A DNA stretch of 64,000 nt, from positions 1,736,001 through 1,800,000 of the forward strand of contig CBDEGR010000002.1 of assembly GCA_965237895.1 (NCBI GenBank), read 5' to 3'. The first letter of the stretch is position 1. The number at the start of each line of letters is the position of its first letter. The notes below the pieces were generated by a model. That model was not told the DNA's origin. It saw only the letters and a list, made by a program, of their open reading frames with translations, and searched no databases. The stretch is from CBDEGR01 sp965237895 (GTDB lineage Bacteria; Acidobacteriota; Terriglobia; UBA7540; JAPUME01). Below, piece by piece: positions 51,283-59,658 of this stretch. The position numbers were made by a program, and so were the translations under genes.

Positions 51283-52146
51283 TCAAAGACCTCCCCGGCT
51301 GCGGGCCGAGAGGCCCAATTTCTGCAATCGCTCGCGAGCGCGCATGGACTCGTTCGACTTCGGATAGCGCGCAATCAGGTTGCGGAGCTCGCGAACCCCG
51401 GCCTGCTTCTGTTTGAGCTCCAACAACGCGTATCCTTTTTTGAGCTGCGCCGCCGGCAGCATGCTTCCGGAAGGATACCGCTCCAGAACTTTGTTGTATT
51501 CGTCGACGGCCTGTCGGAAGTTGCCTTGATTGTAAAAGGACTCGCCGACGTAGAACTGCGCGTTGGCGGCGAGATCCGTATCAGCGTAGTAGTGGAGGTA
51601 CTCTTGGAATTCCTGGACGGCCAATTGCCACTGGCCGCTGATGTAGTCGCGGTAGGCCGATTGATAGAGTGTCTGCGCGGCGGGGACATGAGCCCCGGCG
51701 GCTGGTCCCGGCCCGCCACCGGGAACGGGGAGCCCGGCGCCGGCGGAAGGGGTATTCAACGTTTGCAGGATGTTCTGGGTCTGGATCACTTGATCGCTGA
51801 GCTTTGAAAGCCGGGCTTTGGCTTCGTCCAAGCTCGCATTCAGGATTTCAATTTGCGTCGACATTCCTTCGATTTTCGCCGAGTTGCCGGCCAGGTTCTT
51901 CTGTGTCAGCACGCGAAGGTCGGCCATGCCGGTCTGCATGGCCCGCACGGTATCGGTGGTCTGCTCGATCAGCGTCTTCATGACGGCGCCCTGGCGGTCC
52001 ACGGTCTGCTGCAGCATCTGCATCTGCTGATGGAGATTGTTCACTTGCTGGAGGATTTGGACCAGTTCCCGTTTGGCCGCGAAGGCAGGTGTGAGGAACA
52101 GCAGGAGAACTGCCGTCGAATACAGTGAAATTCGGTACCTTTTCAA
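51283..52146 (-). CDS. cpoB: Tol-Pal associated protein YbgF/CpoB
   Basis: A 287-residue periplasmic protein. Signal peptide (about 1-24, ending AFAA), a coiled coil (ELVQILQQVNNLHQQMQMLQ onwards) for trimerisation, a Pro/Gly-rich linker, and three TPR repeats (YQSAYRDYISGQWQLAVQEF; AQFYVGESFYNQGNFRQAVD; LKKGYALLELKQKQAGVREL). TTG at 52146 is chosen because GGAGG lies seven bases upstream; an ATG at 52173 is in frame but badly placed. Links cell-wall synthesis with Tol-Pal in other bacteria. Confidence 0.88.
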   Translation of the reverse strand: MKRYRISLYSTAVLLLFLTPAFAAKRELVQILQQVNNLHQQMQMLQQTVDRQGAVMKTLIEQTTDTVRAMQTGMADLRVLTQKNLAGNSAKIEGMSTQIEILNASLDEAKARLSKLSDQVIQTQNILQTLNTPSAGAGLPVPGGGPGPAAGAHVPAAQTLYQSAYRDYISGQWQLAVQEFQEYLHYYADTDLAANAQFYVGESFYNQGNFRQAVDEYNKVLERYPSGSMLPAAQLKKGYALLELKQKQAGVRELRNLIARYPKSNESMRARERLQKLGLSARSRGGL

Positions 52147-52267
52147 CGTTGATCCTCCTTCAACCCCAAGCATTCCTTATCGATCAGTTTACCAACAGGA
52201 TTCCCGGGTGGTCAACGTAAGTCCGAATCGCCAAGGGAGGCGGTCTGTCTTAGGGTCACGCACAGTA

Positions 52268-52303
52268 GAAAAAAAGGGTGGAACCGGCCGCGCCGATTCC
52301 ACC
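52268..52303 (-). terminator. Rho-independent terminator between pal and cpoB
   Basis: On the minus strand a 12-bp stem (GGTGGAATCGGC with GCCGGTTCCACC, one T-G pair) and a 3-nt loop are followed by CTTTTTTT. It starts 18 nt after the pal stop, so cpoB-ssb needs read-through or its own promoter. Confidence 0.85.
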
Positions 52304-52320
52304 CCATGCGGTAACGTGAT

Positions 52321-53061
52321 TTATTGTCCGAAACGCAGATGCGCCCGCCGGTTCTGCTGCCAGCAATCTTCGTTGCTTTCCGTGCAAGAGGGACGTGATT
52401 TTCCGTAGGAGATGGTTCGAATCCGGTCTTCAGAGATACCCAGATTGATCAGATGCTCCTTGGTGGAATTGGCGCGACGGTCGCCCAGACCCAGGTTGTA
52501 TTCTTCGCTGCCCCGCTCGTCGCAGTGGCCTTCGAGGGTGAAGACAATCGACGAGCGGTTGCGGAGGAAGTCCGCATCTGCCGACAGGGCCTCAGCCGCA
52601 TCCGGACGAATGTTGTAGCGGTCTAAGTCGAAGTAGGCGTGTTGGATGTCCTGCCTGAAAAGGTTCTCATCGGAAATTCTCGGCACCTCGGAAGGCGGAA
52701 GTGGAACCACAACCGTGATGCGCGCCGTAGCCGTATCCGTTCCCCCCGCACCGGTGGCCGTCAGCGTGTAAGTGGTGGATTCGCTCGGGCTAACCTCCCG
52801 GCTACCCTGGGCGTCTACGGTTCCAACGCCCGGTTGAAGGTCATGTCGAGTCGCGTTGGATGATTCCCAGGTCAACGTTGCGAACTGGCCGCGGTCGATG
52901 GTGGTAGGAGTGGCCGTCAAGGTAGCCGCAGGGGCGGCAGGCGGTGGTGGTGGCTCGACTGGCTGCGGTGGCGGTTGCGGCTTTTTCCCACATCCGACCG
53001 CCATGATCATCACCATCAATAATGTGCTCAGCACTGCCACACTGCTTTTTTTTCGGTCCAT
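52321..53061 (-). CDS. pal: Peptidoglycan-associated lipoprotein with an extra Ig/PKD-like domain
   Basis: A 246-residue outer-membrane lipoprotein. Lipobox MAVGC, a Pro-rich linker, then a beta domain (about 50-120; TLTATPTTIDRGQFATLTW, SESTTYTLTATGAGGTD) that E. coli Pal lacks, and the OmpA peptidoglycan domain: YFDLDRYNIRPDA, TLEGHCDERGSEEYNLGLGD, RRANSTKEHLINLGI. The ATG at 53061 has GGAGG eight bases upstream. Anchors the outer membrane to the wall and binds TolB. Confidence 0.93.
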   Translation of the reverse strand: MDRKKSSVAVLSTLLMVMIMAVGCGKKPQPPPQPVEPPPPPAAPAATLTATPTTIDRGQFATLTWESSNATRHDLQPGVGTVDAQGSREVSPSESTTYTLTATGAGGTDTATARITVVVPLPPSEVPRISDENLFRQDIQHAYFDLDRYNIRPDAAEALSADADFLRNRSSIVFTLEGHCDERGSEEYNLGLGDRRANSTKEHLINLGISEDRIRTISYGKSRPSCTESNEDCWQQNRRAHLRFGQ

Positions 53062-53175
53062 TCTAACATCCTCCTTCTGCAACAAGGGTTATGTCCTTCT
53101 CCTTAGAACACAGACTACCGAGATAAGCCGGAGTCCTATGAATCATGATTTTCCTGAAGGACCTAACCGCTTAGA

Positions 53176-53205
53176 TAATTAGGACGTTCAGAATACTACC
53201 ATCAA
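53176..53205 (-). promoter_or_regulatory. Possible promoter for pal
   Basis: On the minus strand TTGATG and TAATTA are 18 bp apart, 115 bp before the pal start, in the 190-bp gap after tolB. Confidence 0.3.
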
Positions 53206-53251
53206 CCTTCGGGAGAAGACAAGCCAATTTCAATAGGATTTTTTCGGGAGG

Positions 53252-54586
53252 CTATTTGGACCAGACTGGGCTCCAATTCCACCCTTTGGTGGTGAGCTGC
53301 TTGGGATTACTGCCGTCCGAGAGCATCATCCAGATCTGCCGGGAGCCGGTACGGGTGGACGTAAAGACGATATGCCGGCCGTCCGGGGCCCAGGAAGGGC
53401 GCTCGTTTCGGCCCGCGTCATGGGTCAATTGAATGACTCTACCTGTGGAAATTTCAAGGACATAGATGTCATAGTGCCCCGTTTCCCGTACCGACCAGGC
53501 GAAGGCCAGAAATTGCCCGTTCGGGGACCAGGAGGGATTGGCGACGTCCCCCCCCTGGGTAATGACCCGGCGGAGGTTCGCTCCGGCAGCGTCCAAAATA
53601 TAAAGCTGCGGGCCGCCGCCGCGGTCGGAGATGAAGGCGATTTCGGTTCCCGTCCGGGGATTCCAGACCGGAGAAATGTCCACGCCGCGTGTATAGGTAA
53701 GCCGCCGCAGGTTGAATCCGCGGGTATCCGAGACGTAGAGTTCCGGGTCGCCGCTCATGCTGGAGCAGAAGGCGATCTTCTTGCCGTCGGGCGAAAAGGC
53801 CGGCGTCGTGGTCAGGCCGCGGTAGGAGGGAAACGGCATCCTGCGGTTGGTCTCCAGCGAATGAATGTAGATTTGCGGGTTACCGGAAGCGTAGCTGGTA
53901 AAAGCCAACTTCGTATTATCGGGTGACCAGCGGGGCGTCAGGCACAGGGACCGGTAGCGGGTGATGGGGACCTGGTTGTAGCCGTCATAATCCATCACCA
54001 TGATCTCTTCGTTTCCGCTCCGCTTGCTGACGAAGGCGATCCGGCTGGAGTTGATGCCGGGCAGTCCGCCGCCCAGATTCAGAATGATCTCATCGGCCAG
54101 CCGATGCGCCGTCTGCCGGGCGGCGTTATCGGTCAGCGCCGTGACGTATCGCTTGGCCAGCACGGTCGGGTTCTCAGGCGATCGCACGTCGAAAACGCGC
54201 GCCGTGACCACCAGATTCCCCCGTAAGGTTTCCATGCTGCCGAAGACCAGCATCTGGGTTTCAATGGGCGGGCCGCTCCAGATTTCGAAATCAACCTCCG
54301 GCGGCGTCCGGGGATTCTTGAGGGGATGAAAACTCGGACTGACAAGATCGAAGATGCCGGCGTTGTCGAGGTCGTTGCGGAGAACTTCATTGAAAACGTT
54401 CGCACCCGAGACCAAGGGCTGCTGGACGCTCTGCGGCTCGAATCGAGCGATCGCCAAGCGGATTCGCTCCATCCCCAGATTGATTCCCGTACGGAACCAG
54501 TTCTCCTGGGCGTGGAACGGCCGGGCGCCGATCAAGAGAAACAACAGAACCAGTAAAGGACGACGAACTTTCAAGTTTCCATTCAT
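53252..54586 (-). CDS. tolB: Tol-Pal system protein TolB
   Basis: A 444-residue periplasmic protein: signal peptide (about 5-25, ending PFHA), an N-terminal domain (ALTDNAARQTAHRLADEIIL) and a six-bladed propeller with blades such as PRWSPDNTKLAFTS, PAFSPDGKKIAFCS, PSWSPNGQFLAFAW and PSWAPDGRHIVFTS. The ATG at 54586 (MNGNLKVRR) is preferred over upstream in-frame starts. Binds Pal and TolA/TonB-type proteins. Confidence 0.95.
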   Translation of the reverse strand: MNGNLKVRRPLLVLLFLLIGARPFHAQENWFRTGINLGMERIRLAIARFEPQSVQQPLVSGANVFNEVLRNDLDNAGIFDLVSPSFHPLKNPRTPPEVDFEIWSGPPIETQMLVFGSMETLRGNLVVTARVFDVRSPENPTVLAKRYVTALTDNAARQTAHRLADEIILNLGGGLPGINSSRIAFVSKRSGNEEIMVMDYDGYNQVPITRYRSLCLTPRWSPDNTKLAFTSYASGNPQIYIHSLETNRRMPFPSYRGLTTTPAFSPDGKKIAFCSSMSGDPELYVSDTRGFNLRRLTYTRGVDISPVWNPRTGTEIAFISDRGGGPQLYILDAAGANLRRVITQGGDVANPSWSPNGQFLAFAWSVRETGHYDIYVLEISTGRVIQLTHDAGRNERPSWAPDGRHIVFTSTRTGSRQIWMMLSDGSNPKQLTTKGWNWSPVWSK

Positions 54587-54635
54587 GATGTTTTTTGTCC
54601 TGAAAAAATAGAGGCGGTTCAAGGGCGGCGCAAGG

Positions 54636-55433
54636 TCATCGCCGGCGGCGCAGAAAATCGAACCAGAATTCCACCGTAACCTTCGATCCCACAAAATCGG
54701 GCGGAAGCGGCGGCAAGGGGTCGGAGGCCAGAATCGCCCGAAGTCCCGAGCGGTCGATTTCCGAGATTCCGCTCGACGCGGTCACCTTGGCGTTGCGAAT
54801 CTGTCCGTTCCGTTGAATATCAAAACTTACAAATAGCCGAGGCGCGGTGATGATGTTGGGGCTGACGGTGTTGAGCAGCCAGTTGCTGCTGACGCGGTTC
54901 CGCACCGCTTGGACGTACCAAGCGTACTGCTCGCCGAAGCCGGCGTCCATGTTGAAGCCGCCCTCCCCGCTTGCGCCGCTGAACTGCGCATAGGAGACGG
55001 TGGGTGCTCCCCCTTCCCCGTAGGGTATGGCGTGGTCGGGAGTCTCGGGCTGCTCTTCCTGAATCCTCGGATTGATTTTCTCGAACTTGGGTGTGGGAAC
55101 CGCCTGGTCGAACTTTTGGATTTCAGTCTTCGGCGTCGGGTCGGGCGGTTTCTTCGGTTCGGGCCGGCTCTGATGCAGTCCCCGGGAGCGGTTGGCCACG
55201 GTGCTGGTCCGGGCGCGGACGGCCGGAGGCAGAGGAATCCCTCGGAGCGAGCTGACGCTGCCCACCCGAACGGCGGTGCCGCCCTCCAGAGTGCCCCATC
55301 CGGCTCCTGTTGAAAGACCCAGTTGAGAGCCGACCAGGAAGGCTGCCACAAGTCCCCCATGGAGCGCGATCGATACCAGAAAAGGCTTACGCAGGCTTTC
55401 CGGTGGGGGGCGCGATGGACGTTCCGTTTGCAT
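54636..55433 (-). CDS. TonB/TolA-like energy-transducing protein
   Basis: A 265-residue protein with an N-terminal inner-membrane helix (about 20-40, PFLVSIALHGGLVAAFLVG, with the TonB-type S...H face), a Pro/Lys-rich periplasmic spacer (EPKKPPDPTPKTE), and a C-terminal TonB/TolA domain (QRNGQIRNAKVTASSGISEI, AILASDPLPPLPPDF). Located between tolR and tolB, so it takes the place of TolA. Transmits proton-motive force from TolQR to the outer membrane. Confidence 0.88.
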   Translation of the reverse strand: MQTERPSRPPPESLRKPFLVSIALHGGLVAAFLVGSQLGLSTGAGWGTLEGGTAVRVGSVSSLRGIPLPPAVRARTSTVANRSRGLHQSRPEPKKPPDPTPKTEIQKFDQAVPTPKFEKINPRIQEEQPETPDHAIPYGEGGAPTVSYAQFSGASGEGGFNMDAGFGEQYAWYVQAVRNRVSSNWLLNTVSPNIITAPRLFVSFDIQRNGQIRNAKVTASSGISEIDRSGLRAILASDPLPPLPPDFVGSKVTVEFWFDFLRRRR

Positions 55434-55460
55434 GACCTGGACTTCCTTGCCGGGTTCTCG

Positions 55461-55883
55461 TTACCGCCCGGAGGTGCTGATCGGTTCGGTGACGATGTTG
55501 ACGTTGGTAAATTCCGCTTCCTTCAAAGCGTCCACAACCTGAGCGAACGCCCCGAAGGGCACCGTGCGGTCCGCCCGGATGAAGATGGCCGTCGCGGGGG
55601 CGTCGCCCATGCGTTCGGCGAGCGTCGCCCCCAGCTTATGGATGTTGACCGGGCGGTTGCCCACGTAGACGGTCTGTTTCTTGTCGATGGTCACCACGTA
55701 ACGCTCGGTGGAGACGGCTCGGACCGTTCTGGTCTTCGGCAGATCGACTTCAATCCCGGACTCAAGGATCGGCGCCGTAATCATAAATATGACCAGAAGG
55801 ACCAGCACCACGTCGACGAAAGGCGTAACGTTGATGTCCGCCAGCGACGTCTGCGTTCTTCCTTTGGAGCTCGTGAAGGCCAT
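55461..55883 (-). CDS. tolR: Biopolymer transport protein TolR/ExbD
   Basis: A 140-residue protein with one membrane helix that holds the essential aspartate: INVTPFVDVVLVLLVIFMIT. The periplasmic part (VVTIDKKQTVYVGNRPVNIH, AIFIRADRTVPFGAFAQVVD) is typical ExbD. Forms the proton channel with TolQ encoded 72 nt upstream. Confidence 0.94.
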   Translation of the reverse strand: MAFTSSKGRTQTSLADINVTPFVDVVLVLLVIFMITAPILESGIEVDLPKTRTVRAVSTERYVVTIDKKQTVYVGNRPVNIHKLGATLAERMGDAPATAIFIRADRTVPFGAFAQVVDALKEAEFTNVNIVTEPISTSGR

Positions 55884-55955
55884 GGGTTTTCTGCTTTGTA
55901 GGACGCGCCGCTCGGCTTAAAGGTTGTTTTGAAATTAGAAGCTGATCGAAAACCT

Positions 55956-56660
55956 TTAGGTGAAATTGCGCTCCGTTAGGTTGAGAAATTCCAGCCCGAA
56001 GTCGTCCATCTGGGAACCAAACCCCTTCAGGCCTTGCAAGAATTGGTTATAGGCGATGACGGCCGGGATGGCGGCGAACAGGCCCGCGGCGGTGGCGATT
56101 AAGGCCTCGGAAATTCCCGGCGCCACGGTCCGCAGCGAGCCCACATCTCCCGTGCTCAGGCCCTGGAAGGCGTTGATAATGCCCCACACGGTTCCCAGCA
56201 GGCCAATGAAGGGCGCCGTCGAGCCGATGGTCGCTAGCCAACTGATCCAGCGCTCCAGCTTCGTCAATTCCGCCGAGGTGGCAATCTGCAGCGCGCGCTG
56301 CACGCTGGCTAAACTTTTGATTCTGGGTTTCCCAGGGTTTTCCGAGATGACGGCTTGCCTCTCCACCTCGCGATAGCCGTATTTAAACACTTCGACCAAA
56401 GGACAATCGCGCAAGACGCGATAGGAGCTTCGTATTTCCGAAAGTTTACGGCTCTGACGGAAGATGCGCAGGAAAGATTCGTTTTGCCGTCGAGCCTTCT
56501 TAAAGGAACGGGACTTGCGGAAGACGACGGCCCAGGAGAAAAGCGAAGCGAAAAGAAGAATCACCAGTACGATTCGGGAGATGACTCCGGTGTTGGCGAA
56601 AAGCTGCCCTAACTCGTTACCTATGACTGCACCCCAAATCACTACAGAGATCGTCACCAC
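55956..56660 (-). CDS. tolQ: Proton channel protein TolQ/ExbB
   Basis: A 234-residue inner-membrane protein with three helices. The family core is ISWLATIGSTAPFIGLLGTV followed by GIINAFQGL, and the third helix region ISEALIATAAGLFAAIPAVI with its conserved Thr/Ala face. First gene of the Tol-Pal operon. The gap to miaB (divergent) holds a plus-strand promoter/terminator pair. Confidence 0.94.
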   Translation of the reverse strand: MVTISVVIWGAVIGNELGQLFANTGVISRIVLVILLFASLFSWAVVFRKSRSFKKARRQNESFLRIFRQSRKLSEIRSSYRVLRDCPLVEVFKYGYREVERQAVISENPGKPRIKSLASVQRALQIATSAELTKLERWISWLATIGSTAPFIGLLGTVWGIINAFQGLSTGDVGSLRTVAPGISEALIATAAGLFAAIPAVIAYNQFLQGLKGFGSQMDDFGLEFLNLTERNFT

Positions 56661-56765
56661 CCAACGGCGCAGGGTCCGATGACTTCGTCTCCTCCCAGGC
56701 CTAAGCTAGCATAAGGCGCAGGGAGCGTCAATTCTTTGCAGTTGCCTCCCTGCAATGCCCGATTA

Positions 56766-56774
56766 TGCTAGAAT
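56766..56774 (+). promoter_or_regulatory. Extended -10 promoter ahead of miaB
   Basis: TGC followed by TAGAAT (56769-56774) gives an extended -10; no good -35 lies at 16-18 bp. A small TTGCAG/CTGCAA hairpin lies just upstream. Confidence 0.45.
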
Positions 56775-56796
56775 GAGCCCAAGGTGCATGTGGAAC

Positions 56797-56835
56797 GGCC
56801 CGCAGTAGCCAGTTCGGCGGGCTTTTCGTTTTTTG
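56797..56835 (+). terminator. Intrinsic terminator inside the miaB leader
   Basis: GCCCGC (56798-56803) and GCGGGC (56817-56822) form a perfect stem followed by TTTTCGTTTTTT. It ends 40 nt before the miaB start and only about 55 nt after the expected transcription start, so it is either an attenuator or the end of a short RNA. Confidence 0.7.
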
Positions 56836-56874
56836 AGTTTACGGCATTTTAAGCTTACCGGCGAGAAAGTTCTC

Positions 56875-58287
56875 ATGAACACCGACTTAGTGCAGATCGG
56901 CGGTTTTGAGGCGGCGGTTCCCACCCCGGAGAACGGCAAAACCTTCTATATTGAGACCTTCGGCTGCCAGATGAACGTGCACGATTCGGAAAAGGTGGCC
57001 GGAGTGCTGGCGGCGCGCGGCTACCGGCAGGTTCGAAGCCACGAGGACGCCGACCTGATTTTCTACAACACCTGCAGTATCCGCGAAAAGGCCGTCAATA
57101 AAGTCTTCTCCCGCCTCGGCGCCTTCCAGCAAGAAGACCGAAAGCAACAGAAAATTCTTGCCGTGCTCGGGTGCGTAGCGCAGCAAGAAGGAGAAAAACT
57201 TTTTCGGCGCGCGCCGCAGGTGAGATTGATCTGCGGTTCGGCCGGCTACCGAGACCTGCCGGAACTGATCACGCGCCTCGAGGAGGGCGAACGTCGCGTG
57301 ACGGGCCTTTCGCTCGATGTCGATGAATGCTTCGAGACCGAGATCACGCGGCGCGACAATCCCTACCGCGCCTACCTGACCATTATCGAAGGTTGCGACA
57401 AGAGCTGCGCGTACTGCGTGGTTCCGATGACGCGAGGGCCGGAACGGAGCCGGGCTTCCCACAAGATTCTGGAAGAGTGCGGGCGGCTGACGGGCGAGGG
57501 TTTTACGGAAATCCAACTGCTCGGCCAGAACGTGAATTCCTACCGCGACCCTTCTCCCGCCCGACGGAGCTTTGCCGAGCTGCTGGGTCGCGTGGCCGAC
57601 GTGGAGGGCGTACGCCGCGTGCGCTTTACGACCTCGCATCCCAGAGATTTTCATCCGGAGATCGTCGCCGCCATCGACTCTCATCCCTCCTTGTGCGGCC
57701 ACGTGCATCTTCCGGCGCAGTCGGGTTCGACGCGTGTGCTTCGGGCGATGCGACGCGATTACAGCCGGGAGGAATATCTCGATAAAATATATTGCATACG
57801 GCGCGCCAAGCGTGCTATTAGCATCACGACCGACCTTATTGTTGGGTTCCCGGGAGAAACGGTGAAGGACTTCGAGGAAACCCTTACCCTGCTTGACGAA
57901 GTCGGATACGATTCCGCATTTTCTTTCAAGTATTCTCCTCGCCCGCAAACTTCGGCGCTCGGGTTGGGGGACCCGGTCGCGGAAGAGGAAAAAGGACGCC
58001 GCCTCGCCATCCTCCTCGACCGCCAACAAAGTATCCAACTGAAGCGGAACCAGGCGTTTCTCGGACATGAATTTGAAGTTTTGGTGGAAACCTGGCAAAA
58101 GCGGACCGGGCAGCTTTCGGGCCGGACCGGTTCGAACCGTGTGGTGAATTTTGTGGGCAGCCCGGAGCTTCGAGGCCGTTACGTTACCGTCCGCCTCACC
58201 CGGGCAAACCCGAACAGTTTTGTGGGAGAGATGATCCAGGCCTCGAGGGCCGAATCAAGGGGGGCGAGCGCATGGAAGTCGAAATGA
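56875..58287 (+). CDS. miaB: tRNA-2-methylthio-N6-dimethylallyladenosine synthase
   Basis: A 470-residue radical-SAM methylthiotransferase acting on A37 of tRNA. The N-terminal domain has three cluster cysteines (FGCQMNVHDSE, NTCSIREKA, LGCVAQQE). The radical SAM motif is CDKSCAYC. TSHPRDFHPE and HLPAQSGSTRVLRAMRRDY are MiaB-typical. The C-terminal TRAM domain ends RANPNSFVGEM. The ATG at 56875 fits the family; a TTG at 56833 lies in the terminator region. The next gene overlaps its end by 16 nt. Confidence 0.96.
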   Translation: MNTDLVQIGGFEAAVPTPENGKTFYIETFGCQMNVHDSEKVAGVLAARGYRQVRSHEDADLIFYNTCSIREKAVNKVFSRLGAFQQEDRKQQKILAVLGCVAQQEGEKLFRRAPQVRLICGSAGYRDLPELITRLEEGERRVTGLSLDVDECFETEITRRDNPYRAYLTIIEGCDKSCAYCVVPMTRGPERSRASHKILEECGRLTGEGFTEIQLLGQNVNSYRDPSPARRSFAELLGRVADVEGVRRVRFTTSHPRDFHPEIVAAIDSHPSLCGHVHLPAQSGSTRVLRAMRRDYSREEYLDKIYCIRRAKRAISITTDLIVGFPGETVKDFEETLTLLDEVGYDSAFSFKYSPRPQTSALGLGDPVAEEEKGRRLAILLDRQQSIQLKRNQAFLGHEFEVLVETWQKRTGQLSGRTGSNRVVNFVGSPELRGRYVTVRLTRANPNSFVGEMIQASRAESRGASAWKSK

Positions 58288-58757
58288 AAATCCGGGGCTT
58301 GATGATGGATCCGGTGACGAACATGCCGATCGTGGTGCTGAAAGATTCCACCGGCAATTCGGTTCTTCCCATTTGGGTGGGCATTTATGAGGCGAATGCC
58401 ATCGCCTTGGAGATTGAAAAAGTCAACACCCCCCGCCCGATGACCCACGATCTGATCAAGAACTTGTTGATGGGCCTGGAAACGAACGTCCGCAAGGTGG
58501 TGGTCAACGAGTTGAAGGACGATACCTTCTATGCCGTGATCTGGCTCGATTGTGACGGGCAGGCGATCGCCGTCGACTCCCGCCCGAGCGACGCCTTGGC
58601 CTTGGCCCTCCGGGTGGACTGCCCGATTTTTGTGGAAGATGGGGTCTTGAAAAATTCGAAAATATCCGGTACTGTAGGCGACAAGGCAAGCAGTGAAGAT
58701 GTTCGAAAGTGGCTGGAGAACCTCAACGAAGAAGATTTCGGCCACTATAAGATGTAA
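58272..58757 (+). CDS. Bifunctional nuclease family protein (DUF151)
   Basis: A 161-residue protein of the BFN/DUF151 family: VEMKIRGLMMDPVTNMPIVV, LPIWVGIYEANAIALEIE, PRPMTHDLIKNLL, and VDSRPSDALALALRVDCPIF. Some members have DNase/RNase activity; the physiological role is unclear. Its start overlaps miaB by 16 nt, a gene pair kept in several phyla. Confidence 0.93.
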   Translation: MEVEMKIRGLMMDPVTNMPIVVLKDSTGNSVLPIWVGIYEANAIALEIEKVNTPRPMTHDLIKNLLMGLETNVRKVVVNELKDDTFYAVIWLDCDGQAIAVDSRPSDALALALRVDCPIFVEDGVLKNSKISGTVGDKASSEDVRKWLENLNEEDFGHYKM

Positions 58758-58790
58758 AAACCCGGCGGAAAGACCGGGGCGATGGACAGG

Positions 58791-58834
58791 GACGGTCGGC
58801 TGAGCCGAGTTTGAGTTGACCGTCGGCTGCTTTT
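58791..58834 (+). promoter_or_regulatory. Mutually exclusive hairpins before parA
   Basis: GACGGTC (58791-58797) can pair with GACCGTC (58818-58824). Alternatively AGCCGA (58803-58808) pairs with TCGGCT (58823-58828), followed by GCTTTT. The two structures exclude each other, as in attenuators. It may also simply be the weak terminator of the upstream gene. Confidence 0.35.
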
Positions 58835-58869
58835 GGGAATAGGAGGCGACAACGTAATCGGAGTGCTGT

Positions 58870-59658
58870 GTGAGCACAATCATTACTGTCGCCAATCAAA
58901 AAGGTGGCGTAGGGAAAACGACGACGGCGGTTAATTTCTCCGCCGCCCTTGCCCGCCACGGTTCTCGGATCCTCCTTCTCGACCTCGACCCCCAAGCAAA
59001 CGCGACTATTACCTTCAGCCCCCTCGAAGAAGTTACCGTCTCTCTTTATGATGTGTTGGTCGGCAAGGGATTGAGTGTGGACGAAGTCGTGCGTCCCACG
59101 GCGGTCGAAAACCTTATGCTGGCGCCCGCCAAGATTTCCTTGGCGAAATTGGAAGCGAGCCTGGTGGGACAGTTCGATGCGCCCTTCCGTCTGAAGGACG
59201 CGCTGACTTCCATTCGCAAGAATTACGATTTCATTGTGATCGACACTCCCCCCTCGCTGAGCATCATGACGGTCAACGCCTTGGTGGCCTCCACACATTT
59301 ATTGATTCCCATTCAAGCAGCCTATTATGCGCTGGAAGGAACCGACGACTTGCTCGATACGATTGAGCGGGTCCGGGCGCGGCCGAATCCGGAACTTCAA
59401 TTATTGGGCGTATTGGTCACGATGTTCGACAAAAGGACCAACCTGGCCCGCGACACTCATCAACACATTCAGAAAGTATTTGGCGACAAGGTCTTCAAGA
59501 CGGTGATCGGCCGGAACGTGCGGCTCGAAGAGAGCCCGGCCTACAAGGAGACCATTTTTACCTACGCGCCGAACTCTTCCGGCGCCGAAGAGTACGGAAA
59601 TTTGGCCAAGGAGGTCATGGAACGTGTCCAGGCGAGGTGGATTGCCGCTGGCGCTTAG
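58870..59658 (+). CDS. parA: Chromosome partitioning ATPase ParA/Soj
   Basis: A 262-residue Walker-type ATPase for chromosome segregation. Deviant Walker A KGGVGKTTTAVN (residues ~11-22), Walker A' LLLDLDPQANAT, Walker B YDFIVIDTPPSLSIM. Length and order are those of chromosomal Soj. GTG start preceded by a distant AGGAGG. parB follows, overlapping by 35 nt. Confidence 0.95.
   Translation: MSTIITVANQKGGVGKTTTAVNFSAALARHGSRILLLDLDPQANATITFSPLEEVTVSLYDVLVGKGLSVDEVVRPTAVENLMLAPAKISLAKLEASLVGQFDAPFRLKDALTSIRKNYDFIVIDTPPSLSIMTVNALVASTHLLIPIQAAYYALEGTDDLLDTIERVRARPNPELQLLGVLVTMFDKRTNLARDTHQHIQKVFGDKVFKTVIGRNVRLEESPAYKETIFTYAPNSSGAEEYGNLAKEVMERVQARWIAAGA

Noticed and set aside
56887..58098. A 403-codon open frame on the minus strand
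   Set aside because: It is antisense to miaB, which has complete catalytic motifs; the antisense translation is rich in Arg, His and Gln and resembles nothing.
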